In this document: positions 34,148 to 42,727 of the stretch, piece after piece
Position numbering within the stretch: position 1 is the stretch's first letter
Layout: every line of letters starts with the position of its first letter
Origin: Thermodesulfobacteriota bacterium
Lineage (GTDB): Bacteria; Desulfobacterota; GWC2-55-46
DNA length: 64,000 nt
Direction: 5' to 3'
Assembly (NCBI GenBank): GCA_030583865.1
Contig: CP129479.1
Coordinates: forward strand, 260,744 to 324,743
Notes under the pieces: generated by a model
The model's input: the letters and a program-made list of their open reading frames with translations, nothing else
Databases searched by the model: none
Told to the model about the DNA's origin: nothing
Translations under genes and position numbers: made by a program

Positions 34148-34813
34148 ATGACCCGCGAAGCATACCACAAGTCGATGAAGGGCCTCGAGGCCGACCTTCA
34201 GCAGATGGCCGGTCTGGTCGTAGACGCGATAAAGGGCTCTATCGAGGCATTGAAGACGAGGGACATTGAGAAGTCCCGCCATATAGTGCGGAACGACATG
34301 GAGATAAACAGGAAGCGCTTCCAGATAGAGGAGAAGTGCATTAGCCTCATAGCGACCCAGCAGCCCATGGCCGTCGACCTACGCATACTCGCTGCCATAA
34401 TAAACATCATAACCGACCTCGAGCGCATCGGCGACCACGCCGAGGGCATCGCCAAGATAAGCGTCTCGATTGGCGAGGAGCCGTTGGTCAAGCCCCTTGT
34501 GGACATGCCCCTTATGGCGGAGAAGGCCGTATCCATGCTTGAGAGGTGTATGAAATCGTTTATCGAAAGGGACGTAAAGGCCGCCAGGGAGATATGCAAT
34601 GAGGACGACGAGGTCGATGCCTATTACGACAAGATATACAACGACCTTGTGCTGCTAATGATAGACAACCCGAAGCTCATAAAGGATGCGACATATCTCA
34701 TCTGGGCCGCGCACAATATCGAGAGGATGGCCGACAGGGTGACGAATATAGCGGAGAGGGTGGTTTATATGGTCACGGGCAAGATGGAGGAGATGAACGT
34801 CTCGAAGTACTGA
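34148..34813 (+). CDS. phoU: Phosphate-specific transport regulator PhoU
   Basis: 221 residues, a two-repeat, all-helical protein. EKCISLIATQQPMAVDLRILAAIINIITDLERIGDHAEGIAKI and, in the second repeat, DATYLIWAAHNIERMADRVTNIAERVVYMV carry the metal-binding motifs of PhoU. It dampens Pho signalling and PstSCAB activity when phosphate is plentiful. AAGGAGG precedes ATG 34148. The repeat upstream does not remove it from the pst group; it is in the same direction. Confidence 0.95.
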   Translation: MTREAYHKSMKGLEADLQQMAGLVVDAIKGSIEALKTRDIEKSRHIVRNDMEINRKRFQIEEKCISLIATQQPMAVDLRILAAIINIITDLERIGDHAEGIAKISVSIGEEPLVKPLVDMPLMAEKAVSMLERCMKSFIERDVKAAREICNEDDEVDAYYDKIYNDLVLLMIDNPKLIKDATYLIWAAHNIERMADRVTNIAERVVYMVTGKMEEMNVSKY

Positions 34814-34823
34814 GTGAAAACAG

Positions 34824-34847
34824 TTGATTAAGTCTGGCCTTAATCAA
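34824..34847. terminator. Short hairpin between convergent phoU and the AT-rich cassette
   Basis: A perfect 9-bp stem TTGATTAAG / CTTAATCAA with loop TCTGGC. T-runs are weak on both sides, though the reverse strand continues CTGTTTTC. It could end transcription from either gene set. Confidence 0.45.
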
Positions 34848-34858
34848 AAAGTATAAGA

Positions 34859-35266
34859 TTATCTTGCTAATCCACTTGGAAGACTTGCGGCGGTTTCGAG
34901 CACCTGTACGACATCAGTCCTAAAAATAATTGGAACAATTTCGCGATTATTCAAAATAGTTTCTTTTCGCCCCCAATGAACTGAATACAATTTTTCATTT
35001 GTATTTGGTAACGGCGTCACCGTTGGCTGGCCTGGACCAGTATAAATATATATCCAATCACCTTTATTAACTATTCCATCTCCAAACCAAAAAAGATTAT
35101 CTCGAATAGGGAAGGCCGAACCGTTTCCTGCCCGTATCCCAAGCATGATTCCATACTGACCCAGGTTTAAATTTTCATTGATATAGAGTACAATTCTCTC
35201 TTGATTGGCTATTCCTCTATCATAAACATCAACTGTTTTGATTTCGGTTAAGAGATTTACAAACAT
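34859..35266 (-). CDS. Unknown soluble protein of the AT-rich cassette
   Basis: 135 residues, beginning MFVNLLTEIKTVDVYDRG. It is rich in beta-forming and aromatic residues (NLFWFGDGIVNKGDWIYIYTGPG), with no signal peptide or membrane helix. I recognise no named domain. Its ATG directly abuts the stop of the preceding gene at 35267, so it is certainly co-expressed with it. Base composition is visibly richer in A and T than the neighbours, and codons such as AAT and ATT are used where neighbours use AAC and ATA/ATC; transfer from elsewhere is likely. Confidence 0.6.
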   Translation of the reverse strand: MFVNLLTEIKTVDVYDRGIANQERIVLYINENLNLGQYGIMLGIRAGNGSAFPIRDNLFWFGDGIVNKGDWIYIYTGPGQPTVTPLPNTNEKLYSVHWGRKETILNNREIVPIIFRTDVVQVLETAASLPSGLAR

Positions 35267-35779
35267 TTAAGCGCCCTCGCCTTTGAAAAAACGATTAGAG
35301 AACCAGCCTAAAGTTGCAAGAAGTAAACCTATAAAAATTAGACCATAACCATACCAAATACCATCTATAGACATGTCGATTCCAAAACTAATAAGACCTG
35401 TTCCTACGACAATAATTAGATTGCCAAGATGTTTCTCTTTTAGAAAGGAATTTATGCGTTCTTGAAGAACAGCGGCTTTTATTCTGCTTGCGGAAAGATC
35501 CGCATGGGTTTGCTTCAATTCATTCCGGGCCTCTTTAAGCTCCGCATCCTTTGATTGGAGCTCAAACTGGAGTTGGTTGACTACACCCGCCACTAAGGTT
35601 GCGGTAACTTCTCCTCCCATATTTTTCGATTTCGTTGCCGCTAACCCTTCAATAGTTTGAGCGATTGGGAGGCCTTTTAATGGGCTTTCTTCTAAAGCTT
35701 GAACAATCTCGGGCTTCACAACCTGAGTGCCTGTCGAGCCAGTATTTGCTGGCTTAGGAATTTCAATCTCACCAACCAT
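35267..35779 (-). CDS. Unknown membrane protein with coiled coil, AT-rich cassette
   Basis: 170 residues. Residues ~70-115 are a heptad-rich coiled coil (LQSKDAELKEARNELKQTHA), and residues ~120-165 contain two membrane helices (NLIIVVGTGLISFGIDM and YGLIFIGLLLATLGWF) ending in a short basic tail. No catalytic motif is seen. GAGGAG lies 6 nt before the ATG. It starts 22 nt downstream of glyQ, where glyS would be expected, so it may also be read from the glyQ transcript. A soluble partner plus a coiled-coil two-helix membrane protein recalls sensor-effector pairs, but nothing proves that. Confidence 0.6.
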   Translation of the reverse strand: MVGEIEIPKPANTGSTGTQVVKPEIVQALEESPLKGLPIAQTIEGLAATKSKNMGGEVTATLVAGVVNQLQFELQSKDAELKEARNELKQTHADLSASRIKAAVLQERINSFLKEKHLGNLIIVVGTGLISFGIDMSIDGIWYGYGLIFIGLLLATLGWFSNRFFKGEGA

Positions 35780-35801
35780 TTAGCTCCTCATCTCAAAAAA
35801 A

Positions 35802-36707
35802 TCAAGCCCCCGCCTTTACGGCCTCTCCCCTCAATAGCGGAAACCCCAATTCCTCCCTGGTCTTCAGATACCCTTCGGCGGAGCCTCTTGCAAGGGCCCT
35901 TACGCGGCCTATGAACCGGGTCCTTTCGGCAACGCTTATCGCGCCGCGCGCGTCCAGGAGGTTGAATGAGTGGGAGCACTTGAGGCAATAATCATACGCC
36001 GGGAGGTAGAGCCCCTTTTCCATTAACTTCCCGCACTCCTTTTCGTACATGTCGAAAAGGGTGAATAGCATCTGGGTGTCGGCCTCCTCGAAGTTGTGCT
36101 TCGAGTACTCTATCTCGGTCTGCTTGTGGACGTCACCGTAGTTTACGTCCTTCGACCATTTGAGGTCGTAGACGTTGTCCACGCCCTGGAGGTACATGGT
36201 TATCCTCTCAAGGCCGTAGGTTATCTCGCCGGAAACGGGTTTTAAATCAATGCCGCCAGCCTGCTGGAAATAGGTGAACTGGGTTATCTCCATGCCGTCG
36301 AGCCAGACCTCCCAGCCGAGGCCCCACGCGCCGAGCGTCGGGGACTCCCAATCGTCCTCGACGAATCGAATGTCATGGGCGAGCGGGTCGATCCCCAGTG
36401 CCTTGAGGCTCTCCAGGTAAATCTCCTGTATCTCGTCGGGCGAGGGCTTCAATATAACCTGGAACTGGTAATAATGCTGGAGCCTGTTCGGGTTCTCGCC
36501 GTACCTGCCGTCGGTCGGGCGTCTCGACGGCTCGACATACGCCGCCTTCCACGGCTCCGGCCCGAGCACCTTAAGGAAGGTTGCAGGGTGGAAGGTGCCC
36601 GCTCCCTTTTCAACGTCATAGGGCTGCATTATTACGCAGCCCCTCTCGGCCCAGAACCTCTGAAGGGTAAGTATCACATCCTGGAAATACACTGTAAGTT
36701 CCTCCAA
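35802..36707 (-). CDS. glyQ: Glycyl-tRNA synthetase alpha subunit
   Basis: 301 residues, full length. [84 protein letters not shown] and [12 protein letters not shown] are the class-II catalytic-core motifs. It makes the aminoacylation core of the alpha2beta2 enzyme and needs GlyS. No glyS is adjacent, although the two are normally neighbours; the AT-rich pair follows instead. A TTGACT / TAGAAT promoter lies upstream. Confidence 0.97.
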   Translation of the reverse strand: MEELTVYFQDVILTLQRFWAERGCVIMQPYDVEKGAGTFHPATFLKVLGPEPWKAAYVEPSRRPTDGRYGENPNRLQHYYQFQVILKPSPDEIQEIYLESLKALGIDPLAHDIRFVEDDWESPTLGAWGLGWEVWLDGMEITQFTYFQQAGGIDLKPVSGEITYGLERITMYLQGVDNVYDLKWSKDVNYGDVHKQTEIEYSKHNFEEADTQMLFTLFDMYEKECGKLMEKGLYLPAYDYCLKCSHSFNLLDARGAISVAERTRFIGRVRALARGSAEGYLKTREELGFPLLRGEAVKAGA

Positions 36708-36740
36708 TCAGGGCCTGATAAAAGACCTTGGCCCTGTGCC

Positions 36741-36770
36741 ATTCTACAAAAAATAGAGCCTTTAAGTCAA
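36741..36770 (-). promoter_or_regulatory. Promoter of glyQ
   Basis: Read on the reverse strand: TTGACT (36770-36765), 18-bp spacer, TAGAAT (36746-36741); each box matches 5 of 6 consensus bases. The glyQ start is about 26 nt beyond the expected start point. Confidence 0.6.
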
Positions 36771-36781
36771 AAGTGAATTCC

Positions 36782-36867
36782 TCGATTCCCCTCTTTGCTA
36801 AAAGAGGGGTGAGGGGAGATTATAACTCGGTTTTTTATGCCCCTTGCTCCCACTTGGAAAAAGGGGT
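36782..36867. repeat. CCCCTCTTT-type repeat between recO and glyQ
   Basis: TTCCCCTCTTTGCTAAAAGAGGGGTGAGGGG, then a looser CCCCTTGCTCCCACTTGGAAAAAGGGG. It is of the same class as 22508, 29500 and 20121. Confidence 0.55.
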
Positions 36868-37638
36868 TCATGCCGGGCACCCTGCTATGCGGAGCTTGGC
36901 CATGAAGCGGCGGGTCTTGAGCTCTTTTCCGAGCTGAAATTTTATGAAATCAGAGAGAAGGCGCTCGCTCTCGTCGAGGAAGGCCTGGTCAGGCCTAAGG
37001 CGTGTGAGCTTTCCTTCCTCAAGGCGCGCGGCCATCGAGAGTAGGCCCGCTGTCCCCGGGGAGACCGGCACGAGGCCGCTGATCCCTGTTGAGCAGCCCC
37101 TGCATACGGTGCCGCCCCTATCAGAGCTGAAAAAGAGCCTTCCGCCCTCGTGCGCCTTCCTGCATGCCACGCACCCGTTGAGGTGCGGCAGATACCCCGT
37201 ATTGGAAAGGAGCCGTATCTCGAAAAACCTCAAGCACTCCGGGCCGGGGCCGCCTTCGAGCATCTTAAGGAACGCCGCAAGCTCGCGGTATACAGCCGGG
37301 AGCGCCTGCCCCTCGCGTGTCATCTCGGATGCGAGCTCAAGCATGTAGCAGGCTTCCGAATACCTTTCAATATCGCCCCTCAGCCCGGAGAATGCGTCTA
37401 TGAGGGACGCGTCCTCTACCCGGGCGAGGTCGCTCGTCCCGTTATGGAAAAAGAGGATATCGATATGGGAGGCGGGGTCGAGGTTGCCGACGAAGCGTTT
37501 CCGGGACCTCCGCGCGCCCTTGGCGATGCCGCTCATCTTGCCGCGCCCCAGGGTGTAGAAGGTGAGTATGCGGTCTGACTCGCCGTAGTCCACGGAATTC
37601 AGGACTATGGCCCTGTCCTTGTAGGTGCCGCGCTTCAT
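36868..37638 (-). CDS. recO: DNA repair protein RecO
   Basis: 256 residues. An N-terminal OB fold (KDRAIVLNSVDYGESDRILTFYT, then MSGIAKGARRSRKRFVGNLDP) is followed by a helical domain with a zinc site, CVACRKAHEG... CRGCSTG. RecO helps RecA load onto single-stranded DNA during gap repair. It starts 1 nt after the mgtE stop and so is translated with it. Length and motifs are normal. Confidence 0.92.
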   Translation of the reverse strand: MKRGTYKDRAIVLNSVDYGESDRILTFYTLGRGKMSGIAKGARRSRKRFVGNLDPASHIDILFFHNGTSDLARVEDASLIDAFSGLRGDIERYSEACYMLELASEMTREGQALPAVYRELAAFLKMLEGGPGPECLRFFEIRLLSNTGYLPHLNGCVACRKAHEGGRLFFSSDRGGTVCRGCSTGISGLVPVSPGTAGLLSMAARLEEGKLTRLRPDQAFLDESERLLSDFIKFQLGKELKTRRFMAKLRIAGCPA

Positions 37639-37639
37639 G

Positions 37640-38998
37640 CTAAAGTAGCCCCGTTTTCATGAATATTGTCGCAAGGCCGAGGAACGTGAAGAACCCGCCC
37701 ACGTCGGTCGAGGCCGTTACGAATATGCTCGAAGATATGGCCGGGTCGAAGTTGTATCTCTTTAGTATCAGCGGCATTATCGAGCCTATGAGCCCGGCCA
37801 CCATCATGTTCGCTATCATCGCGAGGAATAGGAGGAGGCCCACATAGACGCTCGCGCCGAGAAGGAAGGCTATGAAGCCCGCGACCGCGCCTGTAAGGAA
37901 GCCGTTCGAGAAGCCGACGACGACCTCCTTCATGAGCAACCATTTTGCGTTTTTGAAGGTTATCTCGCCGAGGGCCAGCGCCCTCACGACGACCGTTATG
38001 GTCTGGGTGGCCGCGTTCCCGCCCATGCCGGCGACTATGGGCATGAGGACGGCGAGTATTACGAGCTGCTCGATGGTGCCCTCGAATATCTTCACTATCC
38101 CGGCGGCTGCCGAGGCTGTTACGAGGTTAAGAAAGAGCCACGGCACCCGCATGCGTATGGCCCTTGCAGGCGGATCGAGCGCCCGGGCGCCTATGTTGAG
38201 GCCCGCCATTTTATAAAAGTCCTCGAATATTTCCTCCTCGAGGACGTCCACTATGTCGTCTATGGTTATCCGTCCCACTAGCCTGCCGTCGTTATCGACG
38301 ACCGGGACGGATATGAGGTCGTATTTCTGGAAGAGCTTCGCGGCCTCCTCCTGGTCCATGTCGGTCCGGACGCGTATGGCGTCCCTGTTCGTTATCTCGA
38401 TTATCCGGGCCCTGGGCCCGGCCAGTATGAGCCTGTCGAGAGGGACCGCGCCGATGAGCCTGCCGTTGCCGTCCACCACGAAGACGCTCGATATGTTCTC
38501 TATGACGGCGGCCTTTCTCCTGACTTCCTCTATCGTCTCCTCGACCGTGGCTGTCTCGGGCACCGAGGCGAGCTCGGCCTGCATCTTCCCGCCCGCCGTG
38601 TCCTCGGGGTAGACCAGGAGCTTCTGTACGGCCAGGGACTCCTGCCGGTCGATGCCTTCGAGCACCTGCCGCGCGTCCTCGACCGGTAGCTCGGAGATGA
38701 CGTCAGCCGCGTCGTCGGTCTCCATCTCGTGGACGACCTCTATGAGCTCCTCGGATGAAATGGAGGAGATGAGGACCTTCCTCAGGCGCTCGTCGACCTC
38801 GAGGATGACGGCAGAGGCCTGCTCAGGCGGGAGCAGCCTGAAGACCCGCATGGCCTGCTCTTCATCGAGAGAGCCCAGGATCCTCCCGATATCCGATGAA
38901 TGCAGGCTTTCGAGAAGGCGGCTGATTTCGGAATCGCGCCCCTCGTCGAGATGGCCCCTGATTTCGTCAGTATGGTCGTTTTTGGCTTCGATGCTCAT
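37640..38998 (-). CDS. mgtE: Magnesium transporter MgtE
   Basis: 452 residues. The N-terminal MgtE superhelical domain (residues ~20-130, HSSDIGRILGSLDEEQAMRVFRLLP) is followed by two CBS domains (~135-255) and a five-helix membrane domain (~280-450) with MPIVAGMGGNAATQTITVVVRALALGEI, the pore-forming signature. It imports Mg2+ with closure at high internal Mg2+ through the N and CBS domains. recO follows immediately. No Mg2+-sensing leader is recognised upstream. Confidence 0.95.
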   Translation of the reverse strand: MSIEAKNDHTDEIRGHLDEGRDSEISRLLESLHSSDIGRILGSLDEEQAMRVFRLLPPEQASAVILEVDERLRKVLISSISSEELIEVVHEMETDDAADVISELPVEDARQVLEGIDRQESLAVQKLLVYPEDTAGGKMQAELASVPETATVEETIEEVRRKAAVIENISSVFVVDGNGRLIGAVPLDRLILAGPRARIIEITNRDAIRVRTDMDQEEAAKLFQKYDLISVPVVDNDGRLVGRITIDDIVDVLEEEIFEDFYKMAGLNIGARALDPPARAIRMRVPWLFLNLVTASAAAGIVKIFEGTIEQLVILAVLMPIVAGMGGNAATQTITVVVRALALGEITFKNAKWLLMKEVVVGFSNGFLTGAVAGFIAFLLGASVYVGLLLFLAMIANMMVAGLIGSIMPLILKRYNFDPAISSSIFVTASTDVGGFFTFLGLATIFMKTGLL

Positions 38999-39238
38999 GC
39001 CATAGGCTCTTTAAGAACGGATTCTGGTCCCGAACCGGGCATTCCAAGCGGGAAAATCCGGTAACAAGTCGGCAGGCTGTTGCGAAAAAAGTATATCCTT
39101 GAAAAATTAGCACCGGTGCAGATATAAGTCAATAGGGAATAAGGAGATTTTGAGGGCAGAAAATCGATTTGGTATCTGCGGATAACCGAGGAGGGGTAAT
39201 TTAAAAAAAATGGGGAAGCTGGTCTTTTTTCTACTTTG
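38999..39238. other. AT-rich intergenic stretch upstream of mgtE
   Basis: It lies between the mgtE start and the end of the small membrane gene. I see a short inverted pair CCCGAACCGGG near 39031 and nothing else that is convincing. Confidence 0.3.
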
Positions 39239-39391
39239 TTACCAAGGTGGGATTAAATGAAAAATAATATCGTCAGCTAATTTATACAATGAAGATTTCC
39301 ATGTCAGTTTTTTCTTGCGCTTGTAGTACATAAGGAGAGTAAAAAAAACCAGGAATAAAGCAAGGCTTGTGATAAGGAAGATTTCAAGCAC
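39239..39391 (-). CDS. Small single-helix membrane protein (50 residues)
   Basis: Starts at GTG 39391-39389, only 6 nt after the stop codon of the universal-stress-protein gene, and ends at TAA. The protein has one strong membrane helix (about residues 2-22, LEIFLITSLALFLVFFTLLMYY) immediately followed by KRKKK, giving a clear N-out/C-in topology, then a ~23-residue tail ending FHLIPPW. No standard ribosome-binding site is seen, so translation would depend on coupling to the upstream gene. The helix and basic anchor are the evidence for coding; no homologue is known to me. Confidence 0.45.
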   Translation of the reverse strand: MLEIFLITSLALFLVFFTLLMYYKRKKKLTWKSSLYKLADDIIFHLIPPW

Positions 39392-39397
39392 AGAGTT

Positions 39398-40231
39398 TTA
39401 TCGCTCTAAAAAGAAAGGCCCCATGACGGTCCGCATGACGTGCTCGGTCGTGGAGCCGAGGACCATCTCAACGAGCCTTGAATGGTGGGAGGTGCCCATG
39501 AAAAGGAGGTCGTGCCCGTTGTCCTTGTAGTAGTTCTCAATGATGATGGGGGCGTCGCCCTTCCTGTGGATGAAGCTCGCCTCTATGCCGTAGGGCTTAA
39601 GGTATGTGCGGGCGTCGTTCAGGAGGGGGTCTTCTTCCTCGCTGGACGATACGGTGAGGACCGTAAGCGAGAGGTCCAGGGTCTTGGCCCATTCCGCGGC
39701 GGAGTGCATTGCCCTGCTCGCGTTGGGGCTGCCGTCATATGCGAGAAGCGGCTTTTTAGGCTCCGAGAAGCGCTCGGGCACTATGAGGACCGGCTTGGGC
39801 GACCTCCTCAAGACGCTCTCGGTCGTCGAGCCCAGGAGGCCGTACTCGAACCGGGCGTTGACGCCCCGCCTTCCGATTACGACCAGGTCCGCGACCTTGG
39901 CCTTGTCCACTATTTCATTTGCGACGACGCCGAAGGATATCTGCGTTTCGCATTGCGTCCCGTTCTCCTTGCAGGTGTCCTCGAAGGCGGAAAGTATGGT
40001 CTTTCCCCTGGCCTCAAGGGCCTCGCGCATACGGGTCGAGAAGTTCATGAACGGCTCGAAGCCGAGGGAGCCCGATATGTCGTGGAGGAACGGCCCTTCG
40101 AGGGAGACGACGTCGACCACGTTCATGCCGACAAGCCCGGCGCCGAACTTCGACGAAAGCCACATCGAGTAGTCCAGCGCCGACTTGCCGTATACTGATC
40201 CGTCCTGCGGGACGAGTATCGTCTTTATCAT
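39398..40231 (-). CDS. Tandem universal stress protein
   Basis: 277 residues from ATG 40231, which overlaps the stop of the Clp gene as ATGA; a longer reading frame exists but would lie inside that gene. Two USP domains are seen: residues ~1-150, with MIKTILVPQDGSVYG and VVIGRRGVNARFEYGLLGSTTESVLRRSPKPVLIVP, and ~155-277, with LLAYDGSPNASRAMHSAAEW and LLFMGTSHHSRLVEMVLGSTTEHVMRTVMGP. Both keep the G-x2-G-x9-G(S/T) ATP-binding loop. It is probably a cytoplasmic stress regulator, co-translated with the Clp ATPase. Confidence 0.9.
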   Translation of the reverse strand: MIKTILVPQDGSVYGKSALDYSMWLSSKFGAGLVGMNVVDVVSLEGPFLHDISGSLGFEPFMNFSTRMREALEARGKTILSAFEDTCKENGTQCETQISFGVVANEIVDKAKVADLVVIGRRGVNARFEYGLLGSTTESVLRRSPKPVLIVPERFSEPKKPLLAYDGSPNASRAMHSAAEWAKTLDLSLTVLTVSSSEEEDPLLNDARTYLKPYGIEASFIHRKGDAPIIIENYYKDNGHDLLFMGTSHHSRLVEMVLGSTTEHVMRTVMGPFFLER

Positions 40232-42510
40232 GCCAGCGCCGGCTCGCCCATGTTCGATGCTTCCACAGTCACCTCGTCCCTCTCCGCGTCCACCTTGAAG
40301 AAGTCCCCCTCTTTCCATTTGAGGGTTATGGGGACCTTCACCTTCTCGTCCACGTGCCTCTTAAGGAACCTTGCACCGTACCGCTGGTTATAACCCTTCT
40401 CGACCAGAACGTCAACCGCTTTTTCGGTGACCGAGAGGTGCTTGCCGTAGCCTTCCATGTGCTCGCGTATCTTCTCGAGGTACATATGCGTAAGCTGCCT
40501 GACTTCGTTCCTCGTAAGGGGCGTAAAGACGATCACGTCGTCGATGCGGTTGAGGAACTCGGGGCTTAAGGTGTTCTCCACCTCTTTTATGATGTCTTTC
40601 TTGTAGGACCGGGCGTCCACATCGTTCTCGGTCATGAAGCCCAGCGGTTTCACGTACTTCCTGAAGACGTCCGCGCCGAGGTTGCTGGTCATGATAATGA
40701 CGGTGTCGCTGAAGTAAACCCTTTTCCCCCTGCCGTCCGTGAGCCACCCCTCGTCAAAGACCTGGAGGAAGAGGTTAAGGACGAACGGGTGCGCCTTCTC
40801 CACCTCGTCAAGGAGCACTACCGAATAAGGGTTTTCGCGGACCGGGTTGGTGAGGAGGCCCCCCCGCTCCGAGCCCACTATGCCCCTCGGCATGCCGATT
40901 AGCTTATCTACCGCAACGCCCGAGTCCTTGTACTCGCTCATGTCCAGGCGTATCATCTTCTTTTCGTCGCCGAAGAGAAAGTCCGCGAGCGACTTCGCAA
41001 GCTCGGTTTTCCCCACGCCAGTGGGGCCCAGGAAAAGGAGCACGCCGTCGGGCCTTGCGAAGTTCTCCTTCAAGGGGCCCTTGTTGAGCCGGAGCCTCTT
41101 CGAGAGGGCGTTGATAGCCTCCTTCTGGCCCACGACCCTCCTTGCGAGGGTCTTTTCCATGTCCTTGAACCTGCCGACCGTGTCCCTGAAGATCATGTCC
41201 CTGGGTATTCGCGTCTCCTGGGAGATGACCTCTATTATGTCGTCCGGGCCCACGGGCTCGGACGGCCTGTTTATCTCGACCTTCACGCAGGAGGTGTCGA
41301 GCCAGCCGATGACCTTGTCCGGCATCTTGAGGCTGCGCATGTACCTCTGGCTCATGTCGAGGCCGGTCTCTACGGCCTCGTCCGTCACCTTGACCGAGTA
41401 GCTCTTCTCAAGCCTCGGCCTTATGCCGTAGAGTATCTTCCTCGTCTCATCGACGGACGGCTCCTGTATGTGGACGAGCCTGAACCTCCTGGCCAGCGCC
41501 TCGTCCTCGGCTATGAACTCCTTGTACTCGGAGAGCGTGGTCGCGCCTATTATCTGGACCTCGCCCCTCGACAGGGTCGACTTGAAGATATTGGCCGCGT
41601 CCGAAGGCACTCCCATTGCCGAGCCCGCGCCGATGAGCGTATGGGCCTCGTCGATAAAGAAGATTATGTTCTTCCTCTCCTTTATTTCCTTTATTATCTT
41701 CTCAATCCTGTCCTCGAACATGCCCCTGAAGATGGTCCCGGCCACGACCGAGTTCATCTGCAGGTTCACTATCTGCTTGTCGCGGAGGCGCTTCGGCACC
41801 CTCTTGGGCTCTAGCTCTATCCTCCTCGCGAGCCCCTCGACGACCGCGGTCTTGCCCACGCCCGGCTCGCCGATTATCATGACCGAGTTCGAGCGTTCCA
41901 TGTGGCAGAGTATCTCCATCACCTGGTCTATCTCCGCGTCCCTGCCGATTATGACGGGGAGCTTGTCGAATCTCGCGAGCTTATTGAGGTTCACGGCGAA
42001 GTGCTTGAGGTTCGGCGGGAGCTCGTATTTCTTCTTGAGCTCCTCCTCCATCTCTTCCTTGCTCCTGACCTTCACGGTGATCCTCCGCATGACGTAGTCG
42101 GGGTCAAGGCCGAAGCTGCGGAAGACCTTCGCAGGGAGGCTGTGGTTTTCCTGGAATATGGCAATGAAGAGGTCGGTAGAGTCGAGTTCGTCGCGGCCCC
42201 ACCTCTGGGCCTCCTCGCGGGCGAGCCTGAAGACGTTCCTTGTGGCGGGCGGTATCTTCAGGCCCAGGCCGATGTACTGGCGGGAGACGTTCAGGTGCTC
42301 GTTAAGGAAGTTTATTACATGGAAGATGTCGAGGTTCAGGTCCTCCATCACCTCGCGGAAGAAGTTCTCCTCCACCTTGGCAAAGGCAAGGAAAAGGTGC
42401 TCTACGCCGAGATAATAATGCTGGCGGTTCTTGCTCTCCTCTATGGCGGCGTCCAGAACCCGTCGAGCAGCCGGCGTAAGCTTCTCTTTTATCTCTTCAA
42501 GTTCGGTCAT
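40228..42510 (-). CDS. ClpA/ClpC-like AAA+ unfoldase
   Basis: 760 residues. Residues ~1-150 are the double Clp-N domain; D1 has Walker A GEPGVGKT and Walker B IIFFIDEAH with an arginine-finger region; D2 has Walker A GPTGVGKT and Walker B VVLLDEVEKAH, with a C-terminal D2-small domain. There is no M domain of the ClpB/ClpC size, so it is ClpA-like in layout. A PLGF sequence in D2 (KYVKPLGFMTEND) sits where the ClpP-docking IGL/IGF loop lies, suggesting it works with ClpP. No clpP or clpS is adjacent. The downstream universal stress protein gene overlaps it. Confidence 0.88.
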   Translation of the reverse strand: MTELEEIKEKLTPAARRVLDAAIEESKNRQHYYLGVEHLFLAFAKVEENFFREVMEDLNLDIFHVINFLNEHLNVSRQYIGLGLKIPPATRNVFRLAREEAQRWGRDELDSTDLFIAIFQENHSLPAKVFRSFGLDPDYVMRRITVKVRSKEEMEEELKKKYELPPNLKHFAVNLNKLARFDKLPVIIGRDAEIDQVMEILCHMERSNSVMIIGEPGVGKTAVVEGLARRIELEPKRVPKRLRDKQIVNLQMNSVVAGTIFRGMFEDRIEKIIKEIKERKNIIFFIDEAHTLIGAGSAMGVPSDAANIFKSTLSRGEVQIIGATTLSEYKEFIAEDEALARRFRLVHIQEPSVDETRKILYGIRPRLEKSYSVKVTDEAVETGLDMSQRYMRSLKMPDKVIGWLDTSCVKVEINRPSEPVGPDDIIEVISQETRIPRDMIFRDTVGRFKDMEKTLARRVVGQKEAINALSKRLRLNKGPLKENFARPDGVLLFLGPTGVGKTELAKSLADFLFGDEKKMIRLDMSEYKDSGVAVDKLIGMPRGIVGSERGGLLTNPVRENPYSVVLLDEVEKAHPFVLNLFLQVFDEGWLTDGRGKRVYFSDTVIIMTSNLGADVFRKYVKPLGFMTENDVDARSYKKDIIKEVENTLSPEFLNRIDDVIVFTPLTRNEVRQLTHMYLEKIREHMEGYGKHLSVTEKAVDVLVEKGYNQRYGARFLKRHVDEKVKVPITLKWKEGDFFKVDAERDEVTVEASNMGEPALA

Positions 42511-42727
42511 GATTAGCCTCTTTTGGCCCGCCGGGGGGGGTACCCGGGCGGACGGTTGGGGCCTGACAAGCCGTTCGGCTCATTAGGTTCAGGTTTTCAA
42601 GCTTTCCCTAATCGCCTTTTACGCTGCCGCTTTATGGGTTATGGGGCGGCTGTTTGCGCCCGCTTATGTTCTCGTCTCCAAGCGGCAGAGCCTTTTTTGC
42701 CCGAATGGGCAACGCCATTACTTAATT

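Noticed and set aside
34859-35779. Known toxin-antitoxin or restriction genes in the AT-rich cassette
   Set aside because: No nuclease, RelE/HigB-type, HTH or methyltransferase motif was seen in either protein; only the layout suggests a pair.
20121-36867. CCCCTTT/AAAGGGG repeats (20121, 22508, 29500, 29550, 36785) as a CRISPR array
   Set aside because: They are scattered singly across 16 kb with no regular spacing or spacers and no cas genes nearby. They are interspersed palindromic repeats.
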